Counted from the stretch's first letter, positions 6,448 to 13,400 are shown. The stretch is DNA of 32,069 bases from a candidate division NC10 bacterium RIFCSPLOWO2_12_FULL_66_18 (GCA_001771285.1 METI01000165.1:26286-58354); one strand, 5' to 3'. Translations and numbers: made by a program. Notes: generated from the sequence alone by a model not told the origin.

Positions 6448-6463
6448 GGCAGCATCCGTGCCA
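6448..6463 (-). promoter_or_regulatory. Candidate sigma-54 promoter of the pilin gene
   Basis: On minus from 6463 the sequence reads TGGCACGGATGCTGCC. TGGCACG matches the -24 block exactly, GATG is the spacer and CTGC differs at one base from TTGC of the -12 block. The GG-to-GC spacing is the canonical 10 bases. The predicted start near 6438 is about 86 bases before the pilin ATG. Confidence 0.55.
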
Positions 6464-6604
6464 TATCTGACGCCCCCGATGTTCTTCCCGGGGGAGGGGG
6501 AAATATCCCAGCAAACACAGAGGGTTGGATGGAAACGCAATTCCGGATCAGCTTCCCCCTGCTCATGCCAGAAGTCGCCTTGCCCCTTCTTTCATGATAA
6601 AACT

Positions 6605-6625
6605 TGTCCCCTCGGGACATTTTTT
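6605..6625. terminator. Intrinsic-terminator-like hairpin without an adjacent plus-strand gene
   Basis: TGTCCC-CTC-GGGACA followed by six T on plus (6620-6625). On minus the stem is followed by AAGTTTTATC, a poorer tract. On minus it lies about 80 bases past the 3' end of the tRNA-like fragment at 6706 and could be that gene's old terminator. Confidence 0.55.
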
Positions 6626-6705
6626 GTCAGGCAAACTGTGGCGTGGTCCGTTGAGACGCTTGCGCAGGGAAGTGTACCCATCCTCACCACGCGTACCGCG
6701 CCACG

Positions 6706-6742
6706 TGGTAGCCCCAGCGGGATTCGAACTCACGTGTCAGCC
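6706..6742 (-). pseudogene. tRNA 3'-half remnant (tRNA-Glu-like), left of glnS
   Basis: On minus the segment reads GGCTGACACGTGAG, then GTTCGAATCCCGC, then TGGGGCTACCA. It has the T-loop GTTCGAATC, the 3' acceptor strand and an encoded CCA. The variable-loop region resembles that of the intact tRNA-Glu at 12441. No matching 5' half (acceptor, D-arm, anticodon arm) is found upstream on minus, so it cannot make a tRNA. A second similar fragment lies at 8759 on the other side of glnS. Confidence 0.7.
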
Positions 6743-7007
6743 GTGGGAGGTCCCCCAGGATGTTTTTAGCGCAAATCATCGCGTCTGGCAAGGCCTCCCG
6801 GGCCTCCCACCCTTCCAGCTTGACACCAAGCACGCGGCTGCGGCATGCTCGGAGTCGTTGAGCCGTCGTCGCGGCGGGCTGCGCGGACTGGGCGGACGAA
6901 CAGGCGGGAGGAACCCCAGAGGATGAAACCGATCGGGCGCGACAGGCGGGAGGGCGGTTCGTGCGGGAATCGTCGAAACGTTCCACCGAGAAAAGATATG
7001 AACGAAC

Positions 7008-8699
7008 ATGATGCTGAGTGATTCCAATCAGTCTGTGGACTTCATCCGGGCCGCGGTGAGGGACGACTTGAAGGCGGGCCGCTACACCCGCGTGCACACC
7101 CGCTTCCCGCCGGAGCCGAACGGCTCTCTGCACATCGGCCACGCCAAGGCCATCTGCATCGACTTCGGCATCGCGGCGGAATTCGGCGGCCAGTGCAATC
7201 TGCGCTTCGACGACACCAACCCGGTGAAGGAGGAGGTGGAGTACGTCGAGTCCATCCAGCAGGATATCCGCTGGCTGGGATTCGACTGGGAAGACCGGCT
7301 GTACTATGCCTCCGATTACTTCGAGCAGTTGTACGAGTACGCCGTCACGCTCATCAAAAAAGGCAACGCCTATGTGTGCGACCTGAGCGCCGACGACATC
7401 CGCGAGTACCGAGGCACCCTCACCGAGCCGGGCAAGGAGAGTCCGTACCGCAATCGGACGGTGGCGGAAAACCTGGAGTTGTTTGCGCGCATGCGGGCCG
7501 GGGAATTTCTGGAAGGCTCGCGCACCCTGCGCGCCAAGATTGACATGGCCTCCGGCAACATCAATCTGCGCGACCCGGTGATGTACCGCATCATCCACGC
7601 CCCGCATCACCGCACGGGCGACACGTGGTGCATGTATCCGATGTATGACTTCGCCCACGGGCAGTCGGACTCCATCGAGGGCATCACCCACTCGTTGTGT
7701 TCGCTGGAGTACGAAGATCATCGCCCGCTGTACAACTGGTATCTCGATCAGTTGGAGATTTACCATCCGCGCCAGATCGAGTTCGCGCGCCTCAATCTCT
7801 CCTCCAGCGTCCTGAGCAAGCGCAAACTCCTGCGGCTGGTGCAGGAGGGGCACGTGACGGGCTGGGACGACCCGCGCATGCCCACGCTCTCCGGCCTGCG
7901 CCGCCGGGGGTACACGCCGGAGGCCATCCGGGATTTCTGCGAGCGGATTGGCGTGGCCAAGAAAGACAGCCTGGTGGACATCGCCCTGCTGGAACACTGC
8001 CTGCGCGAGGACCTGAACAGGCGCGCGCCGCGCGTGATGAGCGTGCTCAAGCCCCTGCGCGTGGTGATTGAGAATTACCCCGAGGGGCAGGTGGAAGAAC
8101 TGGCGGCGGTGAACAACCCCGAGGACCCCGGCGCCGGGACGCGCCGCGTGCCGTTCTCGCGCGTGCTGTACATCGAGCAGGCCGACTTCCGCGAGAACCC
8201 GCCGCCCAAGTATTACCGGCTCGCTCCGGGACGCGAAGTGCGCTTGCGCTACGCGTACTTCCTCCAGTGCGTGGACGTGGTGAAGGATGGGCAGGGGAAC
8301 GTCGTGGAGCTGCGGTGCAGCTATGACCCGGCCACGCGCGGCGGCGATGCGCCGGATGGCCGCAAGGTGAAGGCCACCATCCACTGGGTCTCGGCGGCGC
8401 ATGCCGTGCCGGCCGAGGTGCGGCTGTACGACCGGCTCTTCGTGAAAGAGGATCCGGATGACGTGGACGAGGGCCAGGATTTCCTCACGAACGTGAACCC
8501 CGACTCGCTGGAGGTACTCGCCGGGTGCCGGGGAGAGCCCAGCCTCGCCGGGGCGAGGCCAGGCAGCATCTACCAGTTCGAGCGGCAAGGCTATTTCTGC
8601 GTGGACCCCGATTCTGTGAACGGGAAGCTGGTGTTCAACCGCGCGGTCTCCCTGAAAGACGAATGGGCCAGGATTGAGAAGGCCCGGCGGGCCGGGTAA
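7008..8699 (+). CDS. glnS: Glutaminyl-tRNA synthetase
   Basis: The 563-residue product is a class I synthetase charging tRNA-Gln. The HIGH block is [15 protein letters not shown] (HIGH at about 42-45). The KMSKS block is V-L-S-K-R-K-L around residue 270. The catalytic domain contains R-F-D-D-T-N-P and Y-N-W-Y-L-D-Q, followed by the C-terminal beta-barrel anticodon domain with [12 protein letters not shown] and Y-F-C-V-D-P-D at its end. Length and features are those of bacterial/eukaryotic-type GlnRS. ATG codons at 7008 and 7011 are both possible; no strong SD is visible. It is the only plus-strand gene in the first 16 kb, is closed by a strong terminator and is flanked by tRNA 3'-half remnants, which suggests acquisition as a small islet (inference). 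GlnRS is known to spread by horizontal transfer. Confidence 0.97.
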   Translation: MMLSDSNQSVDFIRAAVRDDLKAGRYTRVHTRFPPEPNGSLHIGHAKAICIDFGIAAEFGGQCNLRFDDTNPVKEEVEYVESIQQDIRWLGFDWEDRLYYASDYFEQLYEYAVTLIKKGNAYVCDLSADDIREYRGTLTEPGKESPYRNRTVAENLELFARMRAGEFLEGSRTLRAKIDMASGNINLRDPVMYRIIHAPHHRTGDTWCMYPMYDFAHGQSDSIEGITHSLCSLEYEDHRPLYNWYLDQLEIYHPRQIEFARLNLSSSVLSKRKLLRLVQEGHVTGWDDPRMPTLSGLRRRGYTPEAIRDFCERIGVAKKDSLVDIALLEHCLREDLNRRAPRVMSVLKPLRVVIENYPEGQVEELAAVNNPEDPGAGTRRVPFSRVLYIEQADFRENPPPKYYRLAPGREVRLRYAYFLQCVDVVKDGQGNVVELRCSYDPATRGGDAPDGRKVKATIHWVSAAHAVPAEVRLYDRLFVKEDPDDVDEGQDFLTNVNPDSLEVLAGCRGEPSLAGARPGSIYQFERQGYFCVDPDSVNGKLVFNRAVSLKDEWARIEKARRAG

Positions 8700-8721
8700 T
8701 TCGGGGGCTGGGCGGGAAAAT

Positions 8722-8755
8722 GAAAACGCGGAGTGGATGTCCACTCCGCGTTTTC
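8722..8755. terminator. Strong bidirectional intrinsic terminator after glnS
   Basis: A perfect 16-bp inverted repeat (8722-8737 with 8740-8755) around a TG loop. The GC-rich core is flanked by GAAAA on one side and TTTTC on the other. It ends glnS transcription 22 bases after its stop and could also work from minus. Confidence 0.85.
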
Positions 8756-8758
8756 CTC

Positions 8759-8798
8759 TGGTGGCCCCAGCGGGATTCGAACCCGCGTTTCAGCTGCG
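8759..8798 (-). pseudogene. tRNA 3'-half remnant (tRNA-Glu-like), right of glnS
   Basis: On minus it reads GCAGCTGAAACGCGG, then GTTCGAATCCCGC, then TGGGGCCACCA. It shares GTTCGAATCCCGCTGGGGC and an encoded CCA with the fragment at 6706. Its GCTGAAAC variable-loop region matches the intact tRNA-Glu at 12441. The segment stops at the anticodon-stem boundary, beyond which lies the end of the nucleotidyltransferase gene, so no functional tRNA is possible. Confidence 0.75.
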
Positions 8799-8807
8799 GT
8801 ACGGTGA

Positions 8808-9533
8808 TCATGCGTGCGGCCCGGCCGCGCGTTTGCGTGCTTCCTCCAGCTTCTCCGGCGAGCCGATGTCCTGCCAGTACCTCCCGTCGGCCCGGTAGGC
8901 GACGATCCTTTCCCCCTCCCCGGCGAGTCGCAGGTAGGTCCGGGTGATCGGGAAGACTCCCGTTTCGGTCATCTTGGGGAAGATCGCGGGGTCGATCACG
9001 TGGATCCCGGTGAACGCGAGCCGCTCGGCGTCACTCCGCGGCCCCTGCGCCCACTCCACGCCCTCCGGCGACTCCCGTCCGCGGAGGAGCCCGTCGCGGT
9101 CGAACAAGAGCTGACGCGCGCTCGGCCGCCTCTGGACCGCGAGCGTCGCCAGCGCCCCGGCCTTTTCATGGAACCGGAGAAGCCCCTCGAGGTCGATATC
9201 GCTCAGGACGTCCACGTTGTGGAGGAAGAACGGCCGGCCGTCGCCGAAGAAGCACGCCGCATTCTTCAGCCCCCCGCCGGTGTCGAGCAGTTCGGCCTCG
9301 CGCGTGAACTCGATGCGGAGCCCGAAGTCGTCCTTCGAGGCCAGGAACCCGACGATGCGGTCGCCCAGGTGGAAGAGGTTCACGACGACCTCGGTCACAC
9401 CGGCCGACTTGAGATACCGGATCACCCGCTCGATCATGGGAGCGCCGCCGACGTCGAGCAGGGCCTTCGGGATCTCGTCGGTGAGCGGCCGCAGCCGGCT
9501 CCCGACGCCGGCCGCGAGGACCATCGCCTTCAT
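8808..9533 (-). CDS. MurU-like sugar-1-phosphate nucleotidyltransferase
   Basis: The 241-residue protein is a nucleotidyltransferase of the NTP_transferase family. The N-terminal signature is M-K-A-M-V-L-A-A-G-V-G-S-R-L-R-P-L-T with P-K-A-L-L next. L-L-D-T-G-G-G-L-K-N-A binds the sugar phosphate, and H-N-V-D-V-L-S-D contains the metal-binding Asp. Length and the D-T-G-G-G-L motif fit N-acetylmuramate-1-phosphate uridylyltransferase (MurU) of the peptidoglycan recycling shunt. The ATG overlaps the stop of the upstream AmgK-like gene by four bases (ATGA), the same partner as in the Pseudomonas amgK-murU operon. Substrate is inferred from family and context; other sugar-1-P nucleotidylyltransferases look similar. 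Confidence 0.82.
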   Translation of the reverse strand: MKAMVLAAGVGSRLRPLTDEIPKALLDVGGAPMIERVIRYLKSAGVTEVVVNLFHLGDRIVGFLASKDDFGLRIEFTREAELLDTGGGLKNAACFFGDGRPFFLHNVDVLSDIDLEGLLRFHEKAGALATLAVQRRPSARQLLFDRDGLLRGRESPEGVEWAQGPRSDAERLAFTGIHVIDPAIFPKMTETGVFPITRTYLRLAGEGERIVAYRADGRYWQDIGSPEKLEEARKRAAGPHA

Positions 9534-11029
9534 CTCTTTTCTCCCTCTCCCCCAGGGAGAGGGCTGGGGGTGAGGGTGCTGTTCTCCTGCGCCAAATGGC
9601 GCACCTCGACGTTCACCTGGAACGTCTCACGCAGGTGCGTCGCCAGCCGGTCGGCACAGTACACCGAGCGGTGCTGGCCACCGGTGCAGCCGAACGCGAC
9701 GAGGAGGTCGGTGAAGTTGCGCTGCTGGTAGTTCTCGACGGTCTGGTCGATCAACGCGAAGACGTGGCCGATGAAGTCACGCACGGCGGGCGCGTGCTCG
9801 AGGAACGCGATCACGGCATCGTCGTGGCCCGTCAGCTTCGCGTACTGCTCGAACCTGCCGGGGTTGGCCAGCGCCCGGCAGTCGAACACGTAGCCGCCGC
9901 CGTGTCCCTTCTCGTCGGTCGGCACGCCGTCCTGGTACGAGAAGCTCTGGATCCGGATCGTGAGCTTGAGCGACGCGGTGCCGAACTGCCGCAGGGAGGA
10001 GGACGCGACCAGGCGGCGCCATACCTGCGTCAACTCGGGCAGCTCGACGGGCAGGTCGGCCGTTCGCAGCAGGTACTCGAGGTTCCGGATCGCGTAGGGG
10101 ATGCTGGCCAAGAAGTGGTGCTTCCGCTCGTAGAACCCTCGCAGGCCGTAGGCCCCCATCGCCTGCATGATCCGGATGGAGACGAAGCCGGGGTAGGTGG
10201 TCAGAAAGGCTGTGCGGTCGATCGGCTCGAGTTTCGCGGCGGCTTCGAGGTACCGCTCGAGAAGCTCGTTGCGGACCTCGAACACGAGGTCGGCCTTCGC
10301 GTCGAACAGCAGGGACGCGACGTCGTACTGCAGCGCTCCGCGCCGCCCGCCCTGGTAATCGATGAAGAAGGGCCTCCCGTCCCGGACCATGATGTTGCGG
10401 GACTGGAAGTCGCGGTAGAGGAAGAAGCGCCGCTCTGCCTGGAGCAGGAACTCGGTGAACCGCTCGAAATCGTCCTCGAGCGCCTGCTCGCTGAACGGGA
10501 TCTTCGCCAAGCGAAGGAAGTAGTACTTGAAGTAGTTGAGGTCCCACAGCATCGACTGCTTGTCGAAGCTGAACCTCGGATAGCACACGTCGTAGTTCAA
10601 CGTCCGGCCGGCCTCGATCTGGAACCGCGGCAGGAACTCGACCACCTTCCGGTACAGGTCGAGCGTCTCGCTCGACAGCCGCTCTCCGACCCGGTTCGCC
10701 GTGAGGAACTGAAAGAGCGTCGTGTCGCCCAGATCCTCTTCCAGGTACATCCCCCGGTCGAGGTCTTCGGCGTAAATCTCGGGGACCGGCAGGCCGCACG
10801 TGCGGAAGTGGCGGGAGAACTCGAGGAAGGCGCGGTTCTCCCGGGCGTCCGGATTGACGACGCCGATCGCCGTGTGCGACGCCGCCGACAGGCGGAAGAG
10901 CTTCCGGTCCGAGGCGTCGCCTTTGAGGGGCGCGACGCTCTCGACCGGCTCCCCGAACCGCCTCTCGAACAGGATCGTGAGCGGCTGGTCAATCGCCGTA
11001 GGGTTAGGAGAAGCTGTACCGGACTCCAT
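9530..11029 (-). CDS. Fusion of an AmgK-like sugar kinase and a RapZ C-terminal domain
   Basis: The 499-residue product has two domains. Residues about 15-340 are an aminoglycoside-phosphotransferase-fold kinase like AmgK, which phosphorylates the anomeric position of MurNAc/GlcNAc: L-K-G-D-A-S-D-R, the catalytic loop L-Y-R-D-F-Q-S-R-N-I (around 205-213) and I-D-Y-Q-G-G (223-228). Residues about 356-485 match the C-terminal domain of RapZ/YvcJ: F-S-Y-Q-D-G-V-P, F-D-C-R-A-L-A-N-P-G-R, T-G-H-D, then A-F-G-C-T-G-G-Q-H-R-S-V-Y. The P-loop ATPase domain of RapZ is absent. In E. coli that C-terminal domain senses GlcN6P and binds small RNAs. The start at 11029 has GGGGG upstream; ATGs at 11065/11062 lack an SD. 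The last 14 residues (LTPSPLPGGEGEKR) are encoded by an intergenic-type repeat. It is coupled to the MurU-like gene. Confidence 0.87.
   Translation of the reverse strand: MESGTASPNPTAIDQPLTILFERRFGEPVESVAPLKGDASDRKLFRLSAASHTAIGVVNPDARENRAFLEFSRHFRTCGLPVPEIYAEDLDRGMYLEEDLGDTTLFQFLTANRVGERLSSETLDLYRKVVEFLPRFQIEAGRTLNYDVCYPRFSFDKQSMLWDLNYFKYYFLRLAKIPFSEQALEDDFERFTEFLLQAERRFFLYRDFQSRNIMVRDGRPFFIDYQGGRRGALQYDVASLLFDAKADLVFEVRNELLERYLEAAAKLEPIDRTAFLTTYPGFVSIRIMQAMGAYGLRGFYERKHHFLASIPYAIRNLEYLLRTADLPVELPELTQVWRRLVASSSLRQFGTASLKLTIRIQSFSYQDGVPTDEKGHGGGYVFDCRALANPGRFEQYAKLTGHDDAVIAFLEHAPAVRDFIGHVFALIDQTVENYQQRNFTDLLVAFGCTGGQHRSVYCADRLATHLRETFQVNVEVRHLAQENSTLTPSPLPGGEGEKR
9541..9575. repeat. CTCTCCC/GGGAGAG hairpin repeat encoding the kinase C-terminal tail
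   Basis: CTCTCCC-CCA-GGGAGAG (9545-9561) is followed by GGCTGGGGGTGAGGG. This is the kind of CCTCACCCCCAGCCC-type repeat common between genes in many GC-rich bacteria. Here it lies inside the end of the kinase-RapZ frame and just before the downstream start. Confidence 0.6.
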
Positions 11030-11354
11030 TTTGCCCCCAAGTGCTTGATCCTGCGGCGTCATCATATCAGATTTTGGCTGGCACTGGGGCGGCGCGCTTC
11101 GGCGACCTCATGGACCGTGCTCCCGGGGGGATGCAGGTGCGGGACATGGGGCATGGCCACACGCAGAACAGGCTGGAGGAGGTCCCCCATCAGATAGTGC
11201 TTCACGCCGCCCCCACCCAGCGCATCGCGGTCGAAGAATTGGCAGAGCCACCATGGGGATTCACGTACATACGCCCGAATTGGCGTCCGGTAACTTTTCG
11301 GGGTATGACTGCCGGTGGAAAGGCATCCCGCGACACTTGTCGAAAAGACGAAAA
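11030..11354. other. Intergenic stretch without a recognised gene
   Basis: About 325 bases between the kinase-RapZ start and the terminator at 11355. The minus strand stays open for roughly 90 codons but has no SD or supported start, and I do not recognise the translation. It may be a gene remnant. Confidence 0.4.
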
Positions 11355-11375
11355 GCCCGGAGGCGACTGCCGGGC
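11355..11375. terminator. Intrinsic terminator of the RelE-like toxin operon (minus), possibly bidirectional
   Basis: GCCCGG (11355-11360) and CCGGGC (11370-11375) enclose a 9-base loop. On minus it is followed by TTTTCGTCTTTT, on plus by CTCTTTCTTTC. It lies 25 bases past the toxin stop. Confidence 0.7.
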
Positions 11376-11399
11376 CTCTTTCTTTCTGCCACCCGAAGC

Positions 11400-11738
11400 T
11401 TATTCCTCCAGAGACCGAATCAGGTTCCGAATTTCCTCAGGCGTGATGTTCTCGCGGTCAGCTTTCGCGAAGATGAAGAGCGGAATGAGGTCTGTCCCCC
11501 GCCGGAGGATCAGGACTCGAAATCCTCCGCTCTGACCCCTCTGCATGTCTGAACTGGCACATCGCTCCTTGAAGACACGCTGTCCTATTGACCTGTTCGG
11601 CCTGGGGCCAGTGGACTCCAGCTTGCTGAAGAGAGCTTCGAGGTCTCGGCGGATATTGCGGTAGGTGCGTTCGAGGTCTCTCAAGGAGCGGGAAAACTGC
11701 GGGGGCACGAGATCGAGCCGAATCCTAAAGCTTGGCAA
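11400..11738 (-). CDS. RelE/HigB-like toxin
   Basis: The 112-residue basic protein has the end typical of the RelE/HigB2-type mRNA-interferase fold: G-F-R-V-L-I-L-R, then L-I-P-L-F-I-F-A-K-A-D-R-E-N-I-T-P-E-E-I. In family members the F-x-Y/F-x-K-x-x-R pattern forms the final strand and helix. An N-terminal helix with R-x-Y-R-N-I-R-R-D-L-E precedes. The start appears to be TTG at 11738, with GGAG eight bases upstream inside the preceding gene, giving a 14-base overlap with that gene. Typical toxins of this group are 90-120 residues and cleave mRNA at the ribosome. The partner gene does not look like a known antitoxin, so toxin-antitoxin status is inferred. Confidence 0.68.
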   Translation of the reverse strand: MPSFRIRLDLVPPQFSRSLRDLERTYRNIRRDLEALFSKLESTGPRPNRSIGQRVFKERCASSDMQRGQSGGFRVLILRRGTDLIPLFIFAKADRENITPEEIRNLIRSLEE

Positions 11739-12201
11739 GCATGGTTCTCCAGTCCTGGGCTGGTGTGTCAGGGGAGCCAGGGATGCTCGAAGCGACTTGG
11801 CCGAGAGTGTCTATTAACTCCTGGCTGTGGGAGAGCTGGAGAGATTCGGCGAAGTCTTCAAGCTCGCCCCACGCGGCTTCCATCTTCGAGGCTAGGGAGC
11901 GCTCATACCAATGCCCGTCTGCCTTCAGGAAATCAACCAATGGATGAAGTGTCTTCCCGATCGCTTGGTGATTCGTAAGGAATTCCCCCGCCAAGGTGCT
12001 ACTCACCAAATCCGGTTCAATGGAGGCAACGCCTCGGACCATCTCGGCCAGCTCGTGATGAAGGGTGACCAGCTTCCAGTCCGCGATGAGTCTGGCCAAA
12101 AACGGGCTTCGCTCCCTGAGACGGGCAGAGACCAGCTTGGCCATCCCCAGGGCGATATTGGCGTGTCCGGAAATCTCATTGAAGCTAATTACATCCGCCA
12201 T
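11725..12201 (-). CDS. Unrecognised helical protein upstream of a RelE-like toxin, candidate antitoxin
   Basis: I do not recognise this 158-residue protein. It is rich in helices and contains no visible helix-turn-helix, ribbon-helix-helix or AbrB motif of usual antitoxins. It has paired motifs W-K-L-V-T-L-H-H-E-L-A-E-M-V and D-G-H-W-Y-E-R-S-L-A, an acidic central part (W-G-E-L-E-D-F-A-E-S-L) and a proline-containing C-terminus ending in M-L-A-K-L. It begins with ATG at 12201 behind a near-consensus promoter and overlaps the RelE-like gene by 14 bases, so the two are translated together. Antitoxin-first order fits a type II module, but at 158 residues it is longer than usual. Alternatives are a regulator or an unrelated stress protein. 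Confidence 0.55.
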   Translation of the reverse strand: MADVISFNEISGHANIALGMAKLVSARLRERSPFLARLIADWKLVTLHHELAEMVRGVASIEPDLVSSTLAGEFLTNHQAIGKTLHPLVDFLKADGHWYERSLASKMEAAWGELEDFAESLQLSHSQELIDTLGQVASSIPGSPDTPAQDWRTMLAKL

Positions 12202-12265
12202 GGAGGCTCTCGCGTCTTCCTGCCCTGCCTACAAGCTACAATCCGGGGCTCTTTGTGGTAGTCAC

Positions 12266-12293
12266 CCTATAGAACTTGGCCGGGGGGTGTCAA
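12266..12293 (-). promoter_or_regulatory. Sigma-70-type promoter of the RelE-like module
   Basis: On minus, a perfect TTGACA (12293-12288), a 16-base spacer and TATAGG (12271-12266). The predicted start near 12259 is about 58 bases before the ATG of the first gene. No clear operator repeat is seen. Confidence 0.62.
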
Positions 12294-12440
12294 GCCGAAA
12301 AGGTGAACGGTGGACAGGGCAGCCCTTCTCCCTCCTGATTCAGGGCACAAAGGGGCGGTCCCGGCCTCTCGATAGACACCAACATGGGCACCAGGATGGG
12401 GATGTGGTTGGAGGGCGGTCGATTGAGTGACCGAATCAAA

Positions 12441-12518
12441 TGGTGGCCCTATCGGGATTCGAACCCGAGTTTCAGCCTTGAGAGGGCCGCGTCCTAGGCC
12501 GGGCTAGACGATAGGGCC
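12441..12518 (-). tRNA. tRNA-Glu (anticodon CTC)
   Basis: On minus, the acceptor 5' strand GGCCCTA (12518-12512) pairs with TAGGGCC, followed by discriminator A and encoded CCA. The anticodon loop CTCTCAA gives CTC (codon GAG), closed by CGGCC/GGCTG. The T-arm is TCGGGTTCGAATCCCGA. Total length is 78 bases including CCA. It lies 14 bases downstream of tRNA-Gln and is probably co-transcribed. Confidence 0.95.
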
Positions 12519-12532
12519 AAACGTATTCAATT

Positions 12533-12606
12533 TGGCTGCGGGGCAGGGATTCGAACCCCAATAGGCAGATCCAGAGTCTGCTGTCCTACCGTTGGACGAC
12601 CCCGCA
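12533..12606 (-). tRNA. tRNA-Gln (anticodon CTG)
   Basis: On minus, the acceptor TGCGGGG (12606-12600) pairs with CCCCGCA, discriminator G, encoded CCA. The anticodon stem-loop GCAGA-CTCTGGA-TCTGC gives CTG (codon CAG). The T-arm loop is GTTCGAATC. It precedes tRNA-Glu. A tRNA-Gln is the substrate of the GlnRS encoded 4 kb away. Confidence 0.95.
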
Positions 12607-12611
12607 CCGTA

Positions 12612-12645
12612 CTCGAAAAGAAAATCCAAAGGCGTCGCCTTTGGA
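12612..12645 (-). terminator. Perfect terminator hairpin immediately upstream of tRNA-Gln
   Basis: On minus, TCCAAAGGC-GAC-GCCTTTGGA (12645-12625) forms a 9-bp stem with a 3-base loop. TTTTCTTTTC follows at 12624-12615, nine bases before the tRNA 5' end. It would stop read-through from the gltX-greA-HD operon. It lies right at the predicted start of the tRNA promoter. Confidence 0.75.
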
Positions 12646-12652
12646 CACGCGG

Positions 12653-12682
12653 AGTATCGGCGATCCCTCCCCTCTTTGTCAA
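12653..12682 (-). promoter_or_regulatory. Candidate promoter for the tRNA-Gln/tRNA-Glu pair
   Basis: On minus, a perfect TTGACA (12682-12677), an 18-base spacer and GATACT (12658-12653). The predicted start near 12646 coincides with the first base of the terminator-like hairpin, so the primary transcript would begin with that stem-loop. Confidence 0.5.
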
Positions 12683-12690
12683 GGGCAAAC

Positions 12691-12820
12691 GCGCAGAGGG
12701 GCTGGGGTGCGTTCTTGTGCAGGGGTGCGCGGGTGCAGAGGTGCTGGGGTGAACGATCTCCCATCTTCGCCCACCTACATCCCTGCTCTGGTGCTCCCCA
12801 ACTCCCCTGCTCTCCTCTCC
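12691..12820. repeat. Octamer-phased repeat, G-rich half followed by C-rich half
   Basis: The left half has 8-base units starting GTGC (GTGCAGGG at 12717, GTGCGCGG, GTGCAGAG, GTGCTGGG), with looser units from 12691 and one 2-base phase slip at 12715. From about 12757 the units turn C-rich (CCCTGCTC at 12781 and 12805, TGGTGCTC, CCCAACTC), close to the reverse complement of the left consensus. It lies just past the stop of the HD-domain gene. Confidence 0.75.
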
Positions 12821-12827
12821 CATCCGC

Positions 12828-13400
12828 TCAATTCGCGATACTGCCGCGCAGGCCCAACCCGTCGGCGATCCCCTGCATCGCCTTGATCACGAAGGTGATG
12901 TGTTCGGTCAGGTCCACGCCCAGTTCGTCGGCACCCTTCACGATATCTTCCCGCTTCACGTTCCGGGCGAACGCCTTGTCCTTCATCCGTTTCCGGACGG
13001 ACGAGGCCTCCAGGTCCAGGATGCTCTTCGTCGGGCGGATCAGGGCGGCCGCGGTGAGGAATCCGCACAGCTCGTCACAGGCGAAGAGGGCCTTCTCCAG
13101 GGGTGCCTCGCGCGGCACACCCGAGTAGTCGGCGTGGGAGAGGATCGCCCTGACGACGGACTCCGGGTATCCCCGGGCGCGCAGGACCTCGGCCCCCTTG
13201 AACGGGTGGCCGGCCTCCGCGCTCGGATACCGCTCGTAGTCGAAGTCGTGCAGAAGGCCCACGATGCCCCACTCGTCCGGGTCTCCGCTGAACTTCCCGG
13301 CGTAGGCGCGCATGGCCGCCTCCACCGCCAGGGCGTGCTTGAGCAGGCTCTCGCCTTTCGTGTATTCGGTGAGGAGCTCCCAGGCGGCCTGCCGGTTCAT
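12828..13400 (-). CDS. HD-domain hydrolase
   Basis: The 190-residue protein is an HD-superfamily metal-dependent phosphohydrolase. Visible are L-K-H-A-L-A-V-E-A-A-M (first His), G-L-L-H-D-F-D-Y-E (the HD pair), G-H-P-F-K-G and I-L-S-H-A-D-Y, with a later Asp in A-C-D-E-L-C-G-F. This arrangement matches the small stand-alone HDIG proteins found in many bacteria; the substrate is unknown. ATG at 13400 overlaps the greA stop (ATGA), so translation is coupled to greA. It is the last gene of the gltX-greA-HD operon and ends next to an octamer repeat and terminator. Confidence 0.8.
   Translation of the reverse strand: MNRQAAWELLTEYTKGESLLKHALAVEAAMRAYAGKFSGDPDEWGIVGLLHDFDYERYPSAEAGHPFKGAEVLRARGYPESVVRAILSHADYSGVPREAPLEKALFACDELCGFLTAAALIRPTKSILDLEASSVRKRMKDKAFARNVKREDIVKGADELGVDLTEHITFVIKAMQGIADGLGLRGSIAN

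Noticed and set aside
6706..6742. Functional tRNA at 6706 (and at 8759)
   Set aside because: T-arm, 3' acceptor strand and CCA are present, but no 5' half, D-arm or anticodon arm can be found at either place.
6684..8744. 686-codon open frame antisense to glnS
   Set aside because: It is the complement of a clearly recognised GlnRS gene, has a low-complexity translation without domains and no SD; a GC-rich shadow frame.
9596..11197. 533-codon plus-strand frame antisense to the kinase-RapZ gene
   Set aside because: Shadow of a coding gene; the translation is compositionally biased and has no recognisable motif.
11060..11340. Minus-strand frame open for about 90 codons downstream of the RelE-like operon
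   Set aside because: No SD or supported start, no recognised motif, and separated from the operon by a terminator. Listed only as possible remnant.
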